A stretch of DNA of 64,000 bases, from positions 1 through 64,000 of the forward strand of contig JAMCPL010000007.1 of the NCBI GenBank assembly GCA_023379675.1, read 5' to 3'. Positions 1 to 8,761 of the stretch are shown here, piece by piece; positions within the stretch are counted from its first letter, which is position 1, and each line of letters opens with the position of its first letter. The notes under the pieces are model-generated. The model did not search any database and was not told the DNA's origin. It saw only the letters and a program-made list of their open reading frames with translations. The translations under genes and the position numbers were made by a program. This DNA comes from Actinomycetota bacterium (GTDB lineage Bacteria; Actinomycetota; Acidimicrobiia; Acidimicrobiales; JAMCPL01).

Positions 1-79
1 TTCCTAGAGCTCAGCATTCGGCCAGCTTTGTAAATTTGCTTCTATCGTTTCGATAAACACACACACGATCCGCGCTATG

Positions 80-244
80 TCGTTTGGATGATTATGCAAG
101 GGATAGTGGAGGGGCGAGCATGGCTACATAAATCCTGCCAACGACGGGCTGGAACTAAGAGCTGTACTAAAGAGCTACTTCGAGTGGTACAACACGACAC
201 GTACTTACAGTTCACTCAACAACATTACACCTGATGAGATATAG
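80..244 (+). pseudogene. IS3-type transposase, C-terminal remnant
   Basis: Reading positions 107-244 gives WRGEHGYINP, then a stretch containing LRAVLKSYFEWYN and YSSLNNITPDEI before a TAG stop. This matches the C-terminal end of the IS3-family integrase domain (WR..K.E..Y.NP ... L...L..YF.FYN ... SL...TP). Upstream, the residues that should carry the last catalytic Glu (DN..VERLWR) are only recognisable in another frame (LDDYARD at about 86-106), with an in-frame stop at 104-106, so the gene is frameshifted. No start codon and no DDE core are present. It is an inactive scar of an insertion sequence; whether more lies left of the window cannot be seen. Confidence 0.75.
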
Positions 245-266
245 TATCTTACACAAGAATGACAAT

Positions 267-309
267 GGCCATGAGAAATTCCCCACAGGCGGCCACGAGA
301 ATTCCCCAC
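267..309. repeat. Pair of near-identical 19-20-nt direct repeats
   Basis: GGCCATGAGAAATTCCCCAC (267-286) and GGCCACGAGAATTCCCCAC (291-309) lie in tandem, four bases apart, differing by one substitution and one missing A. They sit about 20 bp downstream of the transposase stop. Repeats of this kind occur at the ends of some insertion sequences, where they bind transposase. That role is inferred from position only, and no matching inverted copy was found in the window. Confidence 0.5.
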
Positions 310-627
310 GGGCTGAGGTGGACCCATTCGTTGGACAGCCTGAGGGCATTGCTAAGCTCGCCGATCTTCCATTATACGGAGCAGGGTAATCTCCAAAGTT
401 ACGGCAGTGCAAGTAAGAAGTAGTGTCCAGGGCAATCCTCAGTTCTCCTACCATCTGTTTCGTGCTCACGGCACCCTGGAATATATGGCTATTTTGGGCT
501 ATTTCGAGATAGATCAGCCTAAAGTTGGGATGGTGCGGTGTATTCTTGTCAACCTGCTTATATCCAAGCATAGCTCAACGGTCATCCATGAAAGTAGTTC
601 TACCGTTTCATCGTAGCAAATACTCGC
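310..627. other. Intergenic stretch with no supported gene
   Basis: Between the repeat pair and the end of the S53 peptidase gene. Short open frames exist on both strands (for example 407-616 plus and 212-571 minus), but neither has a ribosome binding site or recognisable protein features. The minus frame simply reads through the repeat pair. It is probably decayed mobile-element sequence. Confidence 0.5.
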
Positions 628-3600
628 CTATGAGTACCAACCCACCACGTCTATAATAATGTTTGCTTCAGCAGATGTATAGACATCAATTGCTCCCGAG
701 GAACTCAAGGTAACTGTGACCATGTTGGGTACCGTCTCGCCGCCGGCCCAATTGATGTTGGAGGTGGTCGGCTGGGTAGAACCTGCAGCCCAGGCTGTGA
801 GATACCCACCTCCAGTCGTACTTACCACTGTCACATTCGCAACTACCGCCGTTGCGGTAAGTGGTATGCCGGCTATACCTGCCACCTGTATGGCGATGGG
901 ACCCGAAGCCGGACCGAGCGCAGTACCCGAGTTAGCGCACTGGCCACTTACGCCGCTTGCCACATCCGAACTGGACAGCGCACGCGTGTCACATATGCGG
1001 GTGGGAGCACTCGGCGTAAAGGCATCGCCGGAAGATGAAAAGTAGCCGTTGATGTCCACTACCACGTTGGTAGAGGTATTCGCTGAGTTGAAGACACATA
1101 TCTTTCCAGTGCTACCCGTCTCGACGATAACGCTGTTGGCTGATGCCGTTCCCTCGTGAAAGTTAACATTAGATGTCGTTGGCGGGATACCGCATCCTGA
1201 TCCACTACCGGGCCAGACTGTCAGATAACCTCCTGACTGTGGCCTGGCAGCCGTAACAACCAGACTGACCGCAGTTGCATCTGAGGGAACTCCACTACCG
1301 CTCAAGCCCGCCACACTTAGAGAAATAGTACTTTGCGGAGGGGGCGCCTCAATAGAAGCATTAGCCACAGGAAGGTTCTCTCCCGTACAGTATCCTGGTC
1401 TTGGGTAGGTTGCGCATCTCGTGTCGAGCAGCCTAGCAGGAAGTGCTAGTGGATCGAACAGATTGGAAGGTTGTGATGTTACAGGCTCATAGTATCCCTC
1501 TACATCCACCACGATATTCACACCCGCGCTGGACGACAGGACGGATACAGCTCCTGTCTCTCCAAGCGTAGCTGTGACAAGATTCGGCGTGGCTGTTCCA
1601 GGAACAAAATTCAATGATGATGCTTCGGCCACATTGGTGCCGGCAGGATATACAGTGACATATCCATTCTTGGCATTCAGTGATGCTATCGCCGTGATGT
1701 TCAATACCACCGACTGAGCAGTTGCGGGTACAGCGTCGCCTCCGGACACCGATGCTACTCCTGCCAGCTGGACGATTATACTATTGCCTGCACCAGGAGA
1801 CGGGATAGACCGGTTGACTGCCGGAAGCTCTGAGCAGTAAGCCGATGTTATACTGGATGGAAGTGGGTACTCAGCACATCGAGTGTCCGCAATGCGGTAA
1901 GGAGTGACCGGCACATATCGGATGCCCGAGGTAACATAGACAAATCCAACTCCTGATGAAGTGCCTCCTGGCGTAGTAACCGTTATATCGACCGTACCGG
2001 GTACTTGGCCCGCGGGTATTGTGGCTGTCACCTCTGACTGCGATATGATCATCAGATTCGTGGCTTTTACGGTACCAAAATACAGTGCCGTGGCACCATT
2101 CAAGTCGGCACCGGTGACGGTGACCACTTCCCCACCCTGCAGCGCAGATGAATCAGGGATGATGGATGTGATGGCAGGAGGCGGAGGTGGCGGTATGATA
2201 GTGTAGTTCGGAGTGGATACCGACTCCGTATCGGACGCTGTGGATACGGCCAGGGTATAGGTTCCCTCTGGTGGGTTGGTAACGTTGCCGACAATCACGT
2301 CAACCGGAGCGGAACTTGCTATCGCAACTGGAGTGACAATGGTCACCATATTGGTTCCACCGCCGTAAATCGATGCAGCTACTGTAGCGTTGACCATATA
2401 GTCCGATGCACTCGAAGGAAATATCGTTCCTGTATGTGCAGAAAGAGTAATGGTGCCCACGTTGGCCGCCAGCGCACCGGTGAGAGACGTCGTGAAACCA
2501 ATATGATAGGCAACTCCGGTTGCTCCTGCTAGGGATGTACTCGGAGATGGGCCAGTAACGTCAGATACCGAGGTGATGTAGGTGAAACTCTGATTGTACT
2601 TGCTGGACCCGATGGGTATGCCGGCATCAATCACGACCCGACCCGATCCTGCGGGCACCACCAGGGTGGCAGTGCTTGGAGACGATGATACAACGGTGGC
2701 CTTAGCCACCACATCATTTGGTGTAACGAAATAGAACGATGCCAGTGACAGATTCGACCCGGTGACCGTGACCTGACTGCCGGACGTTGCTTCTGAAGGC
2801 TGGACAGATGTCACCTCCGGACATGCAAGGCCAGAGGCAATTGGTGTTCCGAGACCTGAAGCAGGGCTCCAGCCTCCAGACGGGTTGGCCGGGTAGTCCC
2901 CACCGTTGGTGCCCGTCATGTCGTTGTTTCCCTGGGTCACTCCATTGAATGCTACCCCGTAAGACCCCGATATGCCTGCATAAGCATATAGGGCGGGATT
3001 AACATCGCCGATAGAGCCATAACATGTGTTTGCAATGTCAGCAAACATGCCAGCCAGTAGAGGAGCTGCCATGCTCGTGCCAATATAGACACCCCATTCG
3101 CCGTTTACATAAAATGTCTCCGGCGCGCCAGCATTCGCAGCAATATCGGGCACTCCCCGGCAGTACTTCCCGCACTGCGGGTAATTACCGTTGGTATTGG
3201 GAGGCCAGTACCAGGTGTTGAAGCCATCCTGCCAGGATGGCTCGGACCAGCGAATTGATAGGCCGCCACCGCCTGCATTGACTCCATTGTTACCACTTGC
3301 ACAGGACAGGCTCTCATCAGATTGACAGTAATTCCATACTGGCTGTGAACCGTCAGATTGGAGGTACGTACCTCCAACTCCGGTCACATATGGATCAGAT
3401 GCAGGAAAGTCTACATTGAGGTATGTAGCAGGATTGGAGCTGCTTGCGGAATAACAACCTTCTGAGCCCTGGTCGCCGGCACTAGCGAAGACGGATTGTC
3501 CCTGTGCTGCAGCTTGCTGGAAGAGAGAATCCGTAGCAGACATAAGACCGCTGCCAAGCAGATCGTATTCGCATGCACCCCAACTTGTCGATATCACCTG

Positions 3601-4824
3601 GGCCTGATCAGCTTGCACTATGGCATCCCAGGTATCGTATCCGCCGGTATCACCGGAACCTTCGTAAGAGATGATGTTTGCACCGGGCGCTTGGGTGGCA
3701 ACCTGTTCGATATCGACATCAGCCTCAGCTGTCCCGCTACCGCCGTATGTCCCACCACCGTCCACTGCCACAGTCGATACCGGATTGGTAAGGCCGAAAT
3801 AGGATTCATAGGCAGCTACATCCGATGCCGAATGCGCCGCCAGCTCGTAGACGGCCACCGTCACCCCATTCCCGTCATATCCGCTTGCCAGCAGGCTGTT
3901 GATACCGTAGTAATCCCCTACTTGATTAGGCGTCCAGGAACCGTAATTGGAAGCATAATTGGAAGCAGACGAATATGGCACAGGACTGCTCGTCTGGTCT
4001 CGCGCCGGTAGGAGCTTCCGGGCTATCTCGTGAACAGGGGTGAAAGTTCCGCTCGGCGATCCACTGGGCGCTTCAGCTTGGCTCTGAGCAGGGGAAGCGT
4101 GACGAAGAGACATGGAAGCACCGTGAGACGCAAGACCGTGAAAACCAGAGGATATGGTGCGATGCTCTGACGAGGCTAGGGCAGGCTTCAGTCGAACCAC
4201 GGTACTGAGTCCGAGTATCGCGGATATATCAGACGAGATGGCCACCGGTACGAGAGGCGCACCCAGAGCGCTGTAGGCCATCCTCCCGCTTTGCATATGG
4301 ACATTGACCACATGTACCCCAAGAGCTGACGATACCTTCTGTACGGTTGCATGTACCTGGACAGCAGGACCGATCCATTTGCCGCCGGTAAGACCAACTC
4401 TATCCAGCCATGCCAGTACGCCGGCCTTTTCTGCACTGCCAGGCCCGAATTCAAGCTGAAACTCGCCAGGAGTCAGGAAATGATGATAGATGGGTGACCT
4501 TGGATTGTATAGCGAGGCTATTAGAGAAGTGAGTCCAGCGGCATTGGACGGTTTCAGAACGATGTCGACCGCCACATTCTGACTTGGCGATGTGTTTCCA
4601 GCCAGATACGCACCAGCAGGCAGTGGTCGACCTGCCAATGCCTGCAAGCGCACCATGGGCCCAATTGCTACCGGCCCCCCATCTGATACAGCCATGGCAG
4701 TAGCTGGAACGACCACTGTACCAGACAAAAGTAGCACCGGTACCAATCCCCATCTACAGGTGTGCGCAAACCGCTTAAATATATTCCATACCCGGTTACC
4801 CTGTTGAAAAGTAATAGTTCTCAT
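628..4824 (-). CDS. Secreted S53 peptidase (sedolisin/kumamolisin family) with TIG domains and three C-terminal repeats
   Basis: About 1,398 residues from ATG 4824 (ATG 4836 also possible; neither has a clear ribosome binding site). The frame is open further upstream to 5202, but that part is antisense to the endonuclease fragment and was not used. Order: signal peptide with hydrophobic core GLVPVLLLSG and an ATAMA cleavage region; a Pro_kuma_activ propeptide (about residues 60-210); then the S53 catalytic domain. Catalytic residues are visible: Glu and Asp in EADVDIEQ, Asp in SAGDQGSEG, Ser in GTSMAAP. A calcium-site-like stretch ends SGGWSPASGLGTP. Two IPT/TIG domains follow (TSVQPSEATSGSQVTVTG and TSIIPDSSALQGGEVVTVTG). 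Three repeats of about 130-140 residues close the protein, each opening near P.R..DTR and ending D..GYY, D..GYF or D..GWY. The family cleaves proteins outside the cell at acid pH; the C-terminal repeats are probably for surface attachment or binding. Confidence 0.9.
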   Translation of the reverse strand: MRTITFQQGNRVWNIFKRFAHTCRWGLVPVLLLSGTVVVPATAMAVSDGGPVAIGPMVRLQALAGRPLPAGAYLAGNTSPSQNVAVDIVLKPSNAAGLTSLIASLYNPRSPIYHHFLTPGEFQLEFGPGSAEKAGVLAWLDRVGLTGGKWIGPAVQVHATVQKVSSALGVHVVNVHMQSGRMAYSALGAPLVPVAISSDISAILGLSTVVRLKPALASSEHRTISSGFHGLASHGASMSLRHASPAQSQAEAPSGSPSGTFTPVHEIARKLLPARDQTSSPVPYSSASNYASNYGSWTPNQVGDYYGINSLLASGYDGNGVTVAVYELAAHSASDVAAYESYFGLTNPVSTVAVDGGGTYGGSGTAEADVDIEQVATQAPGANIISYEGSGDTGGYDTWDAIVQADQAQVISTSWGACEYDLLGSGLMSATDSLFQQAAAQGQSVFASAGDQGSEGCYSASSSNPATYLNVDFPASDPYVTGVGGTYLQSDGSQPVWNYCQSDESLSCASGNNGVNAGGGGLSIRWSEPSWQDGFNTWYWPPNTNGNYPQCGKYCRGVPDIAANAGAPETFYVNGEWGVYIGTSMAAPLLAGMFADIANTCYGSIGDVNPALYAYAGISGSYGVAFNGVTQGNNDMTGTNGGDYPANPSGGWSPASGLGTPIASGLACPEVTSVQPSEATSGSQVTVTGSNLSLASFYFVTPNDVVAKATVVSSSPSTATLVVPAGSGRVVIDAGIPIGSSKYNQSFTYITSVSDVTGPSPSTSLAGATGVAYHIGFTTSLTGALAANVGTITLSAHTGTIFPSSASDYMVNATVAASIYGGGTNMVTIVTPVAIASSAPVDVIVGNVTNPPEGTYTLAVSTASDTESVSTPNYTIIPPPPPPAITSIIPDSSALQGGEVVTVTGADLNGATALYFGTVKATNLMIISQSEVTATIPAGQVPGTVDITVTTPGGTSSGVGFVYVTSGIRYVPVTPYRIADTRCAEYPLPSSITSAYCSELPAVNRSIPSPGAGNSIIVQLAGVASVSGGDAVPATAQSVVLNITAIASLNAKNGYVTVYPAGTNVAEASSLNFVPGTATPNLVTATLGETGAVSVLSSSAGVNIVVDVEGYYEPVTSQPSNLFDPLALPARLLDTRCATYPRPGYCTGENLPVANASIEAPPPQSTISLSVAGLSGSGVPSDATAVSLVVTAARPQSGGYLTVWPGSGSGCGIPPTTSNVNFHEGTASANSVIVETGSTGKICVFNSANTSTNVVVDINGYFSSSGDAFTPSAPTRICDTRALSSSDVASGVSGQCANSGTALGPASGPIAIQVAGIAGIPLTATAVVANVTVVSTTGGGYLTAWAAGSTQPTTSNINWAGGETVPNMVTVTLSSSGAIDVYTSAEANIIIDVVGWYS

Positions 4825-4944
4825 GCGGAGAATCATACAGAGGAGGTGTATCGCTATCGCTTCACATCGGTTATGCTTTGCATACCGTCTATATTCCATT
4901 GGTACCTGCCATAGTGATGGCATATGCCTAGGTAAGGTGTCGAG

Positions 4945-5364
4945 ATGGTGCTGCCAACCAAGGCACAGGACGATATGCAAGACGGCACTAATGATGCAGG
5001 CTACACCAGAGTAATCACGCAATATCCCGTCGGGGGTTACAGAATTGACCTGGTAGTTGAAGGTCCGGAAAGTCGCCTCGGTATTGAATGTGATGGAGAC
5101 CGTTGGCATGGACCTGACGCATGGGACCATGACAGATCCCGTCAGGAGGTGCTGGCACGTGCTGGATGGACGTTTGTGCGTATTCGAGGTTCGTCCTTCC
5201 ACCGGAATCGGTCCGAGGCTCTACGACCGCTATGGGAACGGCTCGATCAACTGGATATTCCAAAAGGCGACTGGTTTGGCAAGGTAAGGGACATTAGGGT
5301 GCATCGCACCTGGCCCGACGATTTCTCCGCCACTCTTTCGCCTTGTCCAGATAGAGTTAAATAA
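4945..5364 (+). pseudogene. Orphan MTES_1575/Vsr-like endonuclease domain, fragment of a large helicase
   Basis: 139 codons from ATG 4945; a TAA lies only three codons upstream. The stretch QYPVGGYRIDLVVEG ... RLGIECDGDRWHG ... VLARAGWTFVRIRGSSFHRN ... PLWERLD is the PD-(D/E)XK-type domain that closes very large superfamily I helicase-like proteins (DUF4011/DUF3320 type) in actinobacteria. The core residues are kept: Asp in RIDLVV, Glu in GIECDG. Everything normally preceding it (over 1,000 residues of helicase) is missing, and only about 30 residues stand before the domain. It is most likely the tail of a deleted gene. A free-standing nuclease is possible, but no ribosome binding site supports that. 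Confidence 0.65.
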
Positions 5365-5477
5365 CCTTCCTTCGGTATCGGTATTGACGACAGGGCATTC
5401 TCGCCAGATGCGGTAAGGCATTGCCAAAACACGCATCCCGGCCCGGTGTCATCCGGACCAGTGGCAGTAGGGCCCTG

Positions 5478-6248
5478 TTACAGCAGGATTCGAGCCACGG
5501 CACATGCCGCGCCAAAACCATTGTCAATACCTACGACGGTGATACCCGCCGCACAGGACGAGAGCATGGCCAGCAACGCTGTAACTCCCTCGAATGCCGC
5601 CCCGTATCCCGTCGAAACCGGCACTGCCACTACCGGAGCGGGCGTGATGCCACCGACCAGGCTGGCAAGCGCACCTTCCATACCTGCAACCACGACCACT
5701 GCATCAGCTTCGACGATGTCGTCCACTGATCCCATCAGCCGATGCACGCCCGCAACGCCGCAGTCGGCCAAGAATGCCGGACGGTACCCGTACGCCTCCA
5801 GCGTAACCCTGCACTCGACGGCCACCGGTATGTCTCCGGTTCCAGCCGTGACGACCACAATTCGCGCAGGACGTAAAGGAGCGGGGCGCCACACCGCAGT
5901 AAACAGCTGCTTTCCACCGGCTCGTTCCCGTACCGTTTCCGACACTGTACCTCCAGGATTGCCGCTGAGAGCCTGATCAAGCTGGTGCGAGTCCGCTCGG
6001 GTAAGCAGTACAGGACCTCCATCCCGCTCGGAAAGGAGCTCTGCCACGATCTTCTCGCACTGCCCCGGCGTCTTCCCGGGAGCATAGACGGCCTCCCCTA
6101 TATTCTGACGCAGCACGCGGTGATGGTCTACCCTGGCAAAACCAAGATCAGCAAACGGGATTCTCTTCAGTCTTGCTACAGCCTCATCCGGGCCGAGCGA
6201 CCCCGAAATCAGGTCGGAAATGATCTGCCTGAGCGCCGGTTCATCCAT
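5478..6248 (-). CDS. larB: Nickel-pincer cofactor biosynthesis protein LarB
   Basis: 256 residues from ATG 6248, chosen because AAGGAGG stands 8 bases upstream. A second ATG 18 bases further up (6266) has a weaker copy of the same site. The C-terminal half is PurE-like (IVVVTAGTGDIPVAVECRVTLEAYGY ... VVVVAGMEGALASLVGGI ... PVSTGYGAAFEGVTALLAMLSSCAAG ... IDNGFGAA), as in LarB, which carboxylates and hydrolyses nicotinic acid adenine dinucleotide in the first step of nickel-pincer nucleotide synthesis for lactate racemase-type enzymes. larC and larE are not in the window. The start overlaps the end of the upstream glycosyltransferase gene by 8 bases, so the two are probably co-translated. Confidence 0.88.
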   Translation of the reverse strand: MDEPALRQIISDLISGSLGPDEAVARLKRIPFADLGFARVDHHRVLRQNIGEAVYAPGKTPGQCEKIVAELLSERDGGPVLLTRADSHQLDQALSGNPGGTVSETVRERAGGKQLFTAVWRPAPLRPARIVVVTAGTGDIPVAVECRVTLEAYGYRPAFLADCGVAGVHRLMGSVDDIVEADAVVVVAGMEGALASLVGGITPAPVVAVPVSTGYGAAFEGVTALLAMLSSCAAGITVVGIDNGFGAACAVARILL

Positions 6249-7395
6249 GGTCGTTCCTCCTTCCATGATCGTTCTTCCTTGCCGTGATTGAAATGCCTGC
6301 CTCATCAAGGGTATGCACCAGTAACGATGCCCACTCTTTCGCCGACGAAACCGGCCAACGGGGAACTTCTTCGTTTCTCTCTAACATTTTCCGGATAGCA
6401 TCGGGCACCACAAGCGGGTCAGCAATGCTGGTCTGCGCGCCACCTGATTCGACCTCATGTAGCATATTTTCCCGCCCGTGCCCAGGCACTATGTCGAGTA
6501 TCAGCAACGGCCTTCCCATGACTCGCGCCTCATTGCATGTCTGGCCAGATGCCGTTATTACCATATCGCACGCTGCCATAAGTACAGGAACCTCGTTTGT
6601 GTACCCGAAAGGGACCACATAGCCACCGGAAGAGGTAGGTCCGCTTGCTGCAATGCACCTGAGCGCCTGCCCTGCCCTCTTGTTGTTGCCGGCCACGGCA
6701 AGCACAACAAAGCCGTCTTCGGCCAAACGGGACGCACATCCGGCAAGTGGCCCTATCCCCCACCCCCCCGTCATGATCAGCACGCACCTGGCGTCTTCGG
6801 CAATAGACAGCATGTGGCGAGCATCGGTCCGGTCCAGCGCTTCATAGAACTGCGGTCTGACCGCCGGCGGCAGTATCGCCACCTCTGCATTGGGGTCGTG
6901 AGCCCGTACCGTAGCGGCAGTCAATGCAGAACCAACTATGTACAGATCAGTACCTGGATGGACCCAGAGGGCGTGGGCAGTGGCATCTGTGACAACCGCC
7001 ACCGACCTGATGTGGCTGTGCGTGGACCGCATGGCAGCTGCGGCGGCGGATGCAGTGGCGAATACGGAGAAGATCACTCCCTCACCGAGCCACTCCATCT
7101 CGCCACTAAGCGCACGGCCGGCTTTACGCAAAGATGTGCGATCAGCTGCTCTTCCGAGCGCGCCACCTGCTCGCATCTGCGAGAAGTGGAATGCATCGAA
7201 CAGCCCCTGGTAACGCAAGGTCATCCTGTACATTGCCAAGCCGGCAATGTATTCTTTGCGACCGAGCATCTTAAGGCTGTCGAGCACGCGCACCTCTGCA
7301 CCCGTGCTGCTGAGGGCGTCGTAGTAAGTATCTGCCACGGACAGGTGCCCATTGCCGATGGAACCAGTGAGTACGAGAGTCCTAATGCCTGCCAC
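6241..7395 (-). CDS. MGDG-synthase-like glycosyltransferase (GT28 fold)
   Basis: 384 residues. The N-terminus LVLTGSIGNGHLSVADTYYDAL corresponds to the acceptor domain of the MGDG synthase/processive diacylglycerol glucosyltransferase group (S.G.GH motif). The C-terminal half has the GT28 nucleotide-sugar site (VLIMTGGWGIGPLAGCASRL ... VPFGYTNEVPVLMAACDMVITASGQTCNEARVMGRPLLILDIVPGHGRENM). The enzyme is expected to transfer a sugar to a membrane lipid on the inner leaflet; the substrate cannot be read from sequence. The C-terminus KNDHGRRNDHG is a short repeat created by the 18-bp tandem duplication that also holds the larB start region. It is divergent from ispH across a 168-bp gap. Confidence 0.8.
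   Translation of the reverse strand: MAGIRTLVLTGSIGNGHLSVADTYYDALSSTGAEVRVLDSLKMLGRKEYIAGLAMYRMTLRYQGLFDAFHFSQMRAGGALGRAADRTSLRKAGRALSGEMEWLGEGVIFSVFATASAAAAAMRSTHSHIRSVAVVTDATAHALWVHPGTDLYIVGSALTAATVRAHDPNAEVAILPPAVRPQFYEALDRTDARHMLSIAEDARCVLIMTGGWGIGPLAGCASRLAEDGFVVLAVAGNNKRAGQALRCIAASGPTSSGGYVVPFGYTNEVPVLMAACDMVITASGQTCNEARVMGRPLLILDIVPGHGRENMLHEVESGGAQTSIADPLVVPDAIRKMLERNEEVPRWPVSSAKEWASLLVHTLDEAGISITARKNDHGRRNDHG
6245..6280 (-). repeat. 18-bp tandem duplication carrying the larB ribosome binding site and start
   Basis: CCATGGTCGTTCCTCCTT (6245-6262) and CCATGATCGTTCTTCCTT (6263-6280) are adjacent copies with two differences. Read on the minus strand each is a Shine-Dalgarno-like AAGGA(G/A)G followed by ATG, so larB has two stacked initiation sites in frame, the downstream one stronger. 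The same bases encode the DHG repeat at the end of the preceding gene. Confidence 0.85.
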
Positions 7396-7563
7396 CTTGA
7401 TTCTCGTCTGCTCCGGATCTCATTCTCATTCTCACACTCTACAGTCTCGGCGCCATCACGCCCAATGCAGACTCTATTTTCAAGCTGATGGCTGCCTGGA
7501 TACCAGCGTGCCGGCAGTTGGCCGAACAGCTCTGATCAAGCTGCCGCTGTAGTATGGTGAATA

Positions 7564-8667
7564 GTGAATGTAGATCGTGTCATACTCGCGTCTCCACGCG
7601 GTTTCTGCGCCGGCGTGGAGAAAGCCATCAAAGCTTTGGCCTGGATGGTCAGGGTATTCGAACCGCCCGTGTACTGCTACCATGAGATAGTTCACAACAA
7701 GCAGGTGGTGAGACGATTCCAGTCCTTGGGCGTAGTATTTGTCGATGACGTGAATCAAGTACCCCCAGGTGCTCCGCTCGTACTCTCTGCACATGGTACG
7801 GCGCCACATGTGGTCGAACAAGCAAGACGGTACGTAAATGTAGTCGTAGATGCAGTATGCCCGCTGGTGACCAAGGTGCACCATGAGGTAAAGGTTCGTG
7901 CATCCAAGGGATACCAGATAATCTACATCGGACACTCAGGCCACGAAGAGGCCGTGGGAACCATGGCGGTGGCGCCCGATGCTGTACACCTAGTAAACTC
8001 AGCTGAGGATGTGGACAAGGTTGCAGCAAGCATAGGCGCCTCTACACCGGTTGCCCTCTTGGCACAGACTACGCTCAGCCATAACGAATGGAGTGGAATC
8101 GTCACTCATGCAATGGACGTTTTTCCCGACGCTTGGATGCCGGATCGGTCGGATCTCTGCTTTGCAACCACCAACAGGCAAGCTGCCTTGCGCACGCTGG
8201 TCGGCAAGTGTAACGCCGTAATCGTCATAGGCTCACCCAATTCCTCCAACACCACAGCTCTGGTAAGAGTGGCTGAATCGGCAGGGTGCAAGAGGGTCAT
8301 AAGAATAGATGATCCCGATGCGCTCCCTTGCGACCTGGAAGGCACCATAGGGTTGACAGCGGGTGCCTCGGCTCCGGAATACCTCGTAGAGCAGGTAATC
8401 GCCAAACTGTCCCCAGCGAATGGGGTGGTGGAGGAAAGCATAACCGACGAAACTGAATACTTCCCTCCCCCGCCAGAGTTACGCGAACTGCTAAGGCACA
8501 TCGGCGCCACCGTCCACATCGGACTGGGCATACCACCTAAGCCTGCAATTACCTCACGCACCGCCACCTTCGAAGGGAGTGACCAGACTACCGGCATGTC
8601 CACGCATGGCACCATCGATGACCGGCATACTGATGCTTCACGAGTATTGGACGAAATAATTTCCTGA
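7564..8667 (+). CDS. ispH: 4-hydroxy-3-methylbut-2-enyl diphosphate reductase
   Basis: 367 residues from GTG 7564. It performs the last step of the MEP isoprenoid pathway, making IPP and DMAPP, with a [4Fe-4S] cluster. The three cluster cysteines are visible in RGFCAGVE, DAVCPLVT and DLCFATTNR. The substrate-binding histidines in EIVHN and SAHGTAP, and SPNSSNT, are also present. The body is of normal length, but about 40 extra hydrophilic residues follow the usual end (after IPPKPAI: SRTATFEGSDQTTG and on). A GT2 glycosyltransferase follows 94 bp downstream on the same strand. In relatives ispH lies next to plsC/cmk, as here. Confidence 0.95.
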   Translation: MNVDRVILASPRGFCAGVEKAIKALAWMVRVFEPPVYCYHEIVHNKQVVRRFQSLGVVFVDDVNQVPPGAPLVLSAHGTAPHVVEQARRYVNVVVDAVCPLVTKVHHEVKVRASKGYQIIYIGHSGHEEAVGTMAVAPDAVHLVNSAEDVDKVAASIGASTPVALLAQTTLSHNEWSGIVTHAMDVFPDAWMPDRSDLCFATTNRQAALRTLVGKCNAVIVIGSPNSSNTTALVRVAESAGCKRVIRIDDPDALPCDLEGTIGLTAGASAPEYLVEQVIAKLSPANGVVEESITDETEYFPPPPELRELLRHIGATVHIGLGIPPKPAITSRTATFEGSDQTTGMSTHGTIDDRHTDASRVLDEIIS

Positions 8668-8761
8668 GTATGCTACCTCGCTGGTAGCACTAATCCTACC
8701 GGGTGCCGACAAGTGAAACCCGGCTGGCAAGTCGCACCGCATCGTTGTAATTACTACCGCC

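Noticed and set aside
3496..4011. 171-codon plus-strand frame
   Set aside because: Antisense to the S53 catalytic domain; the coding strand there is fixed by the catalytic motifs.
6478..7488. 336-codon plus-strand frame
   Set aside because: Antisense to the MGDG-synthase-like glycosyltransferase gene; no start signals and no family features.
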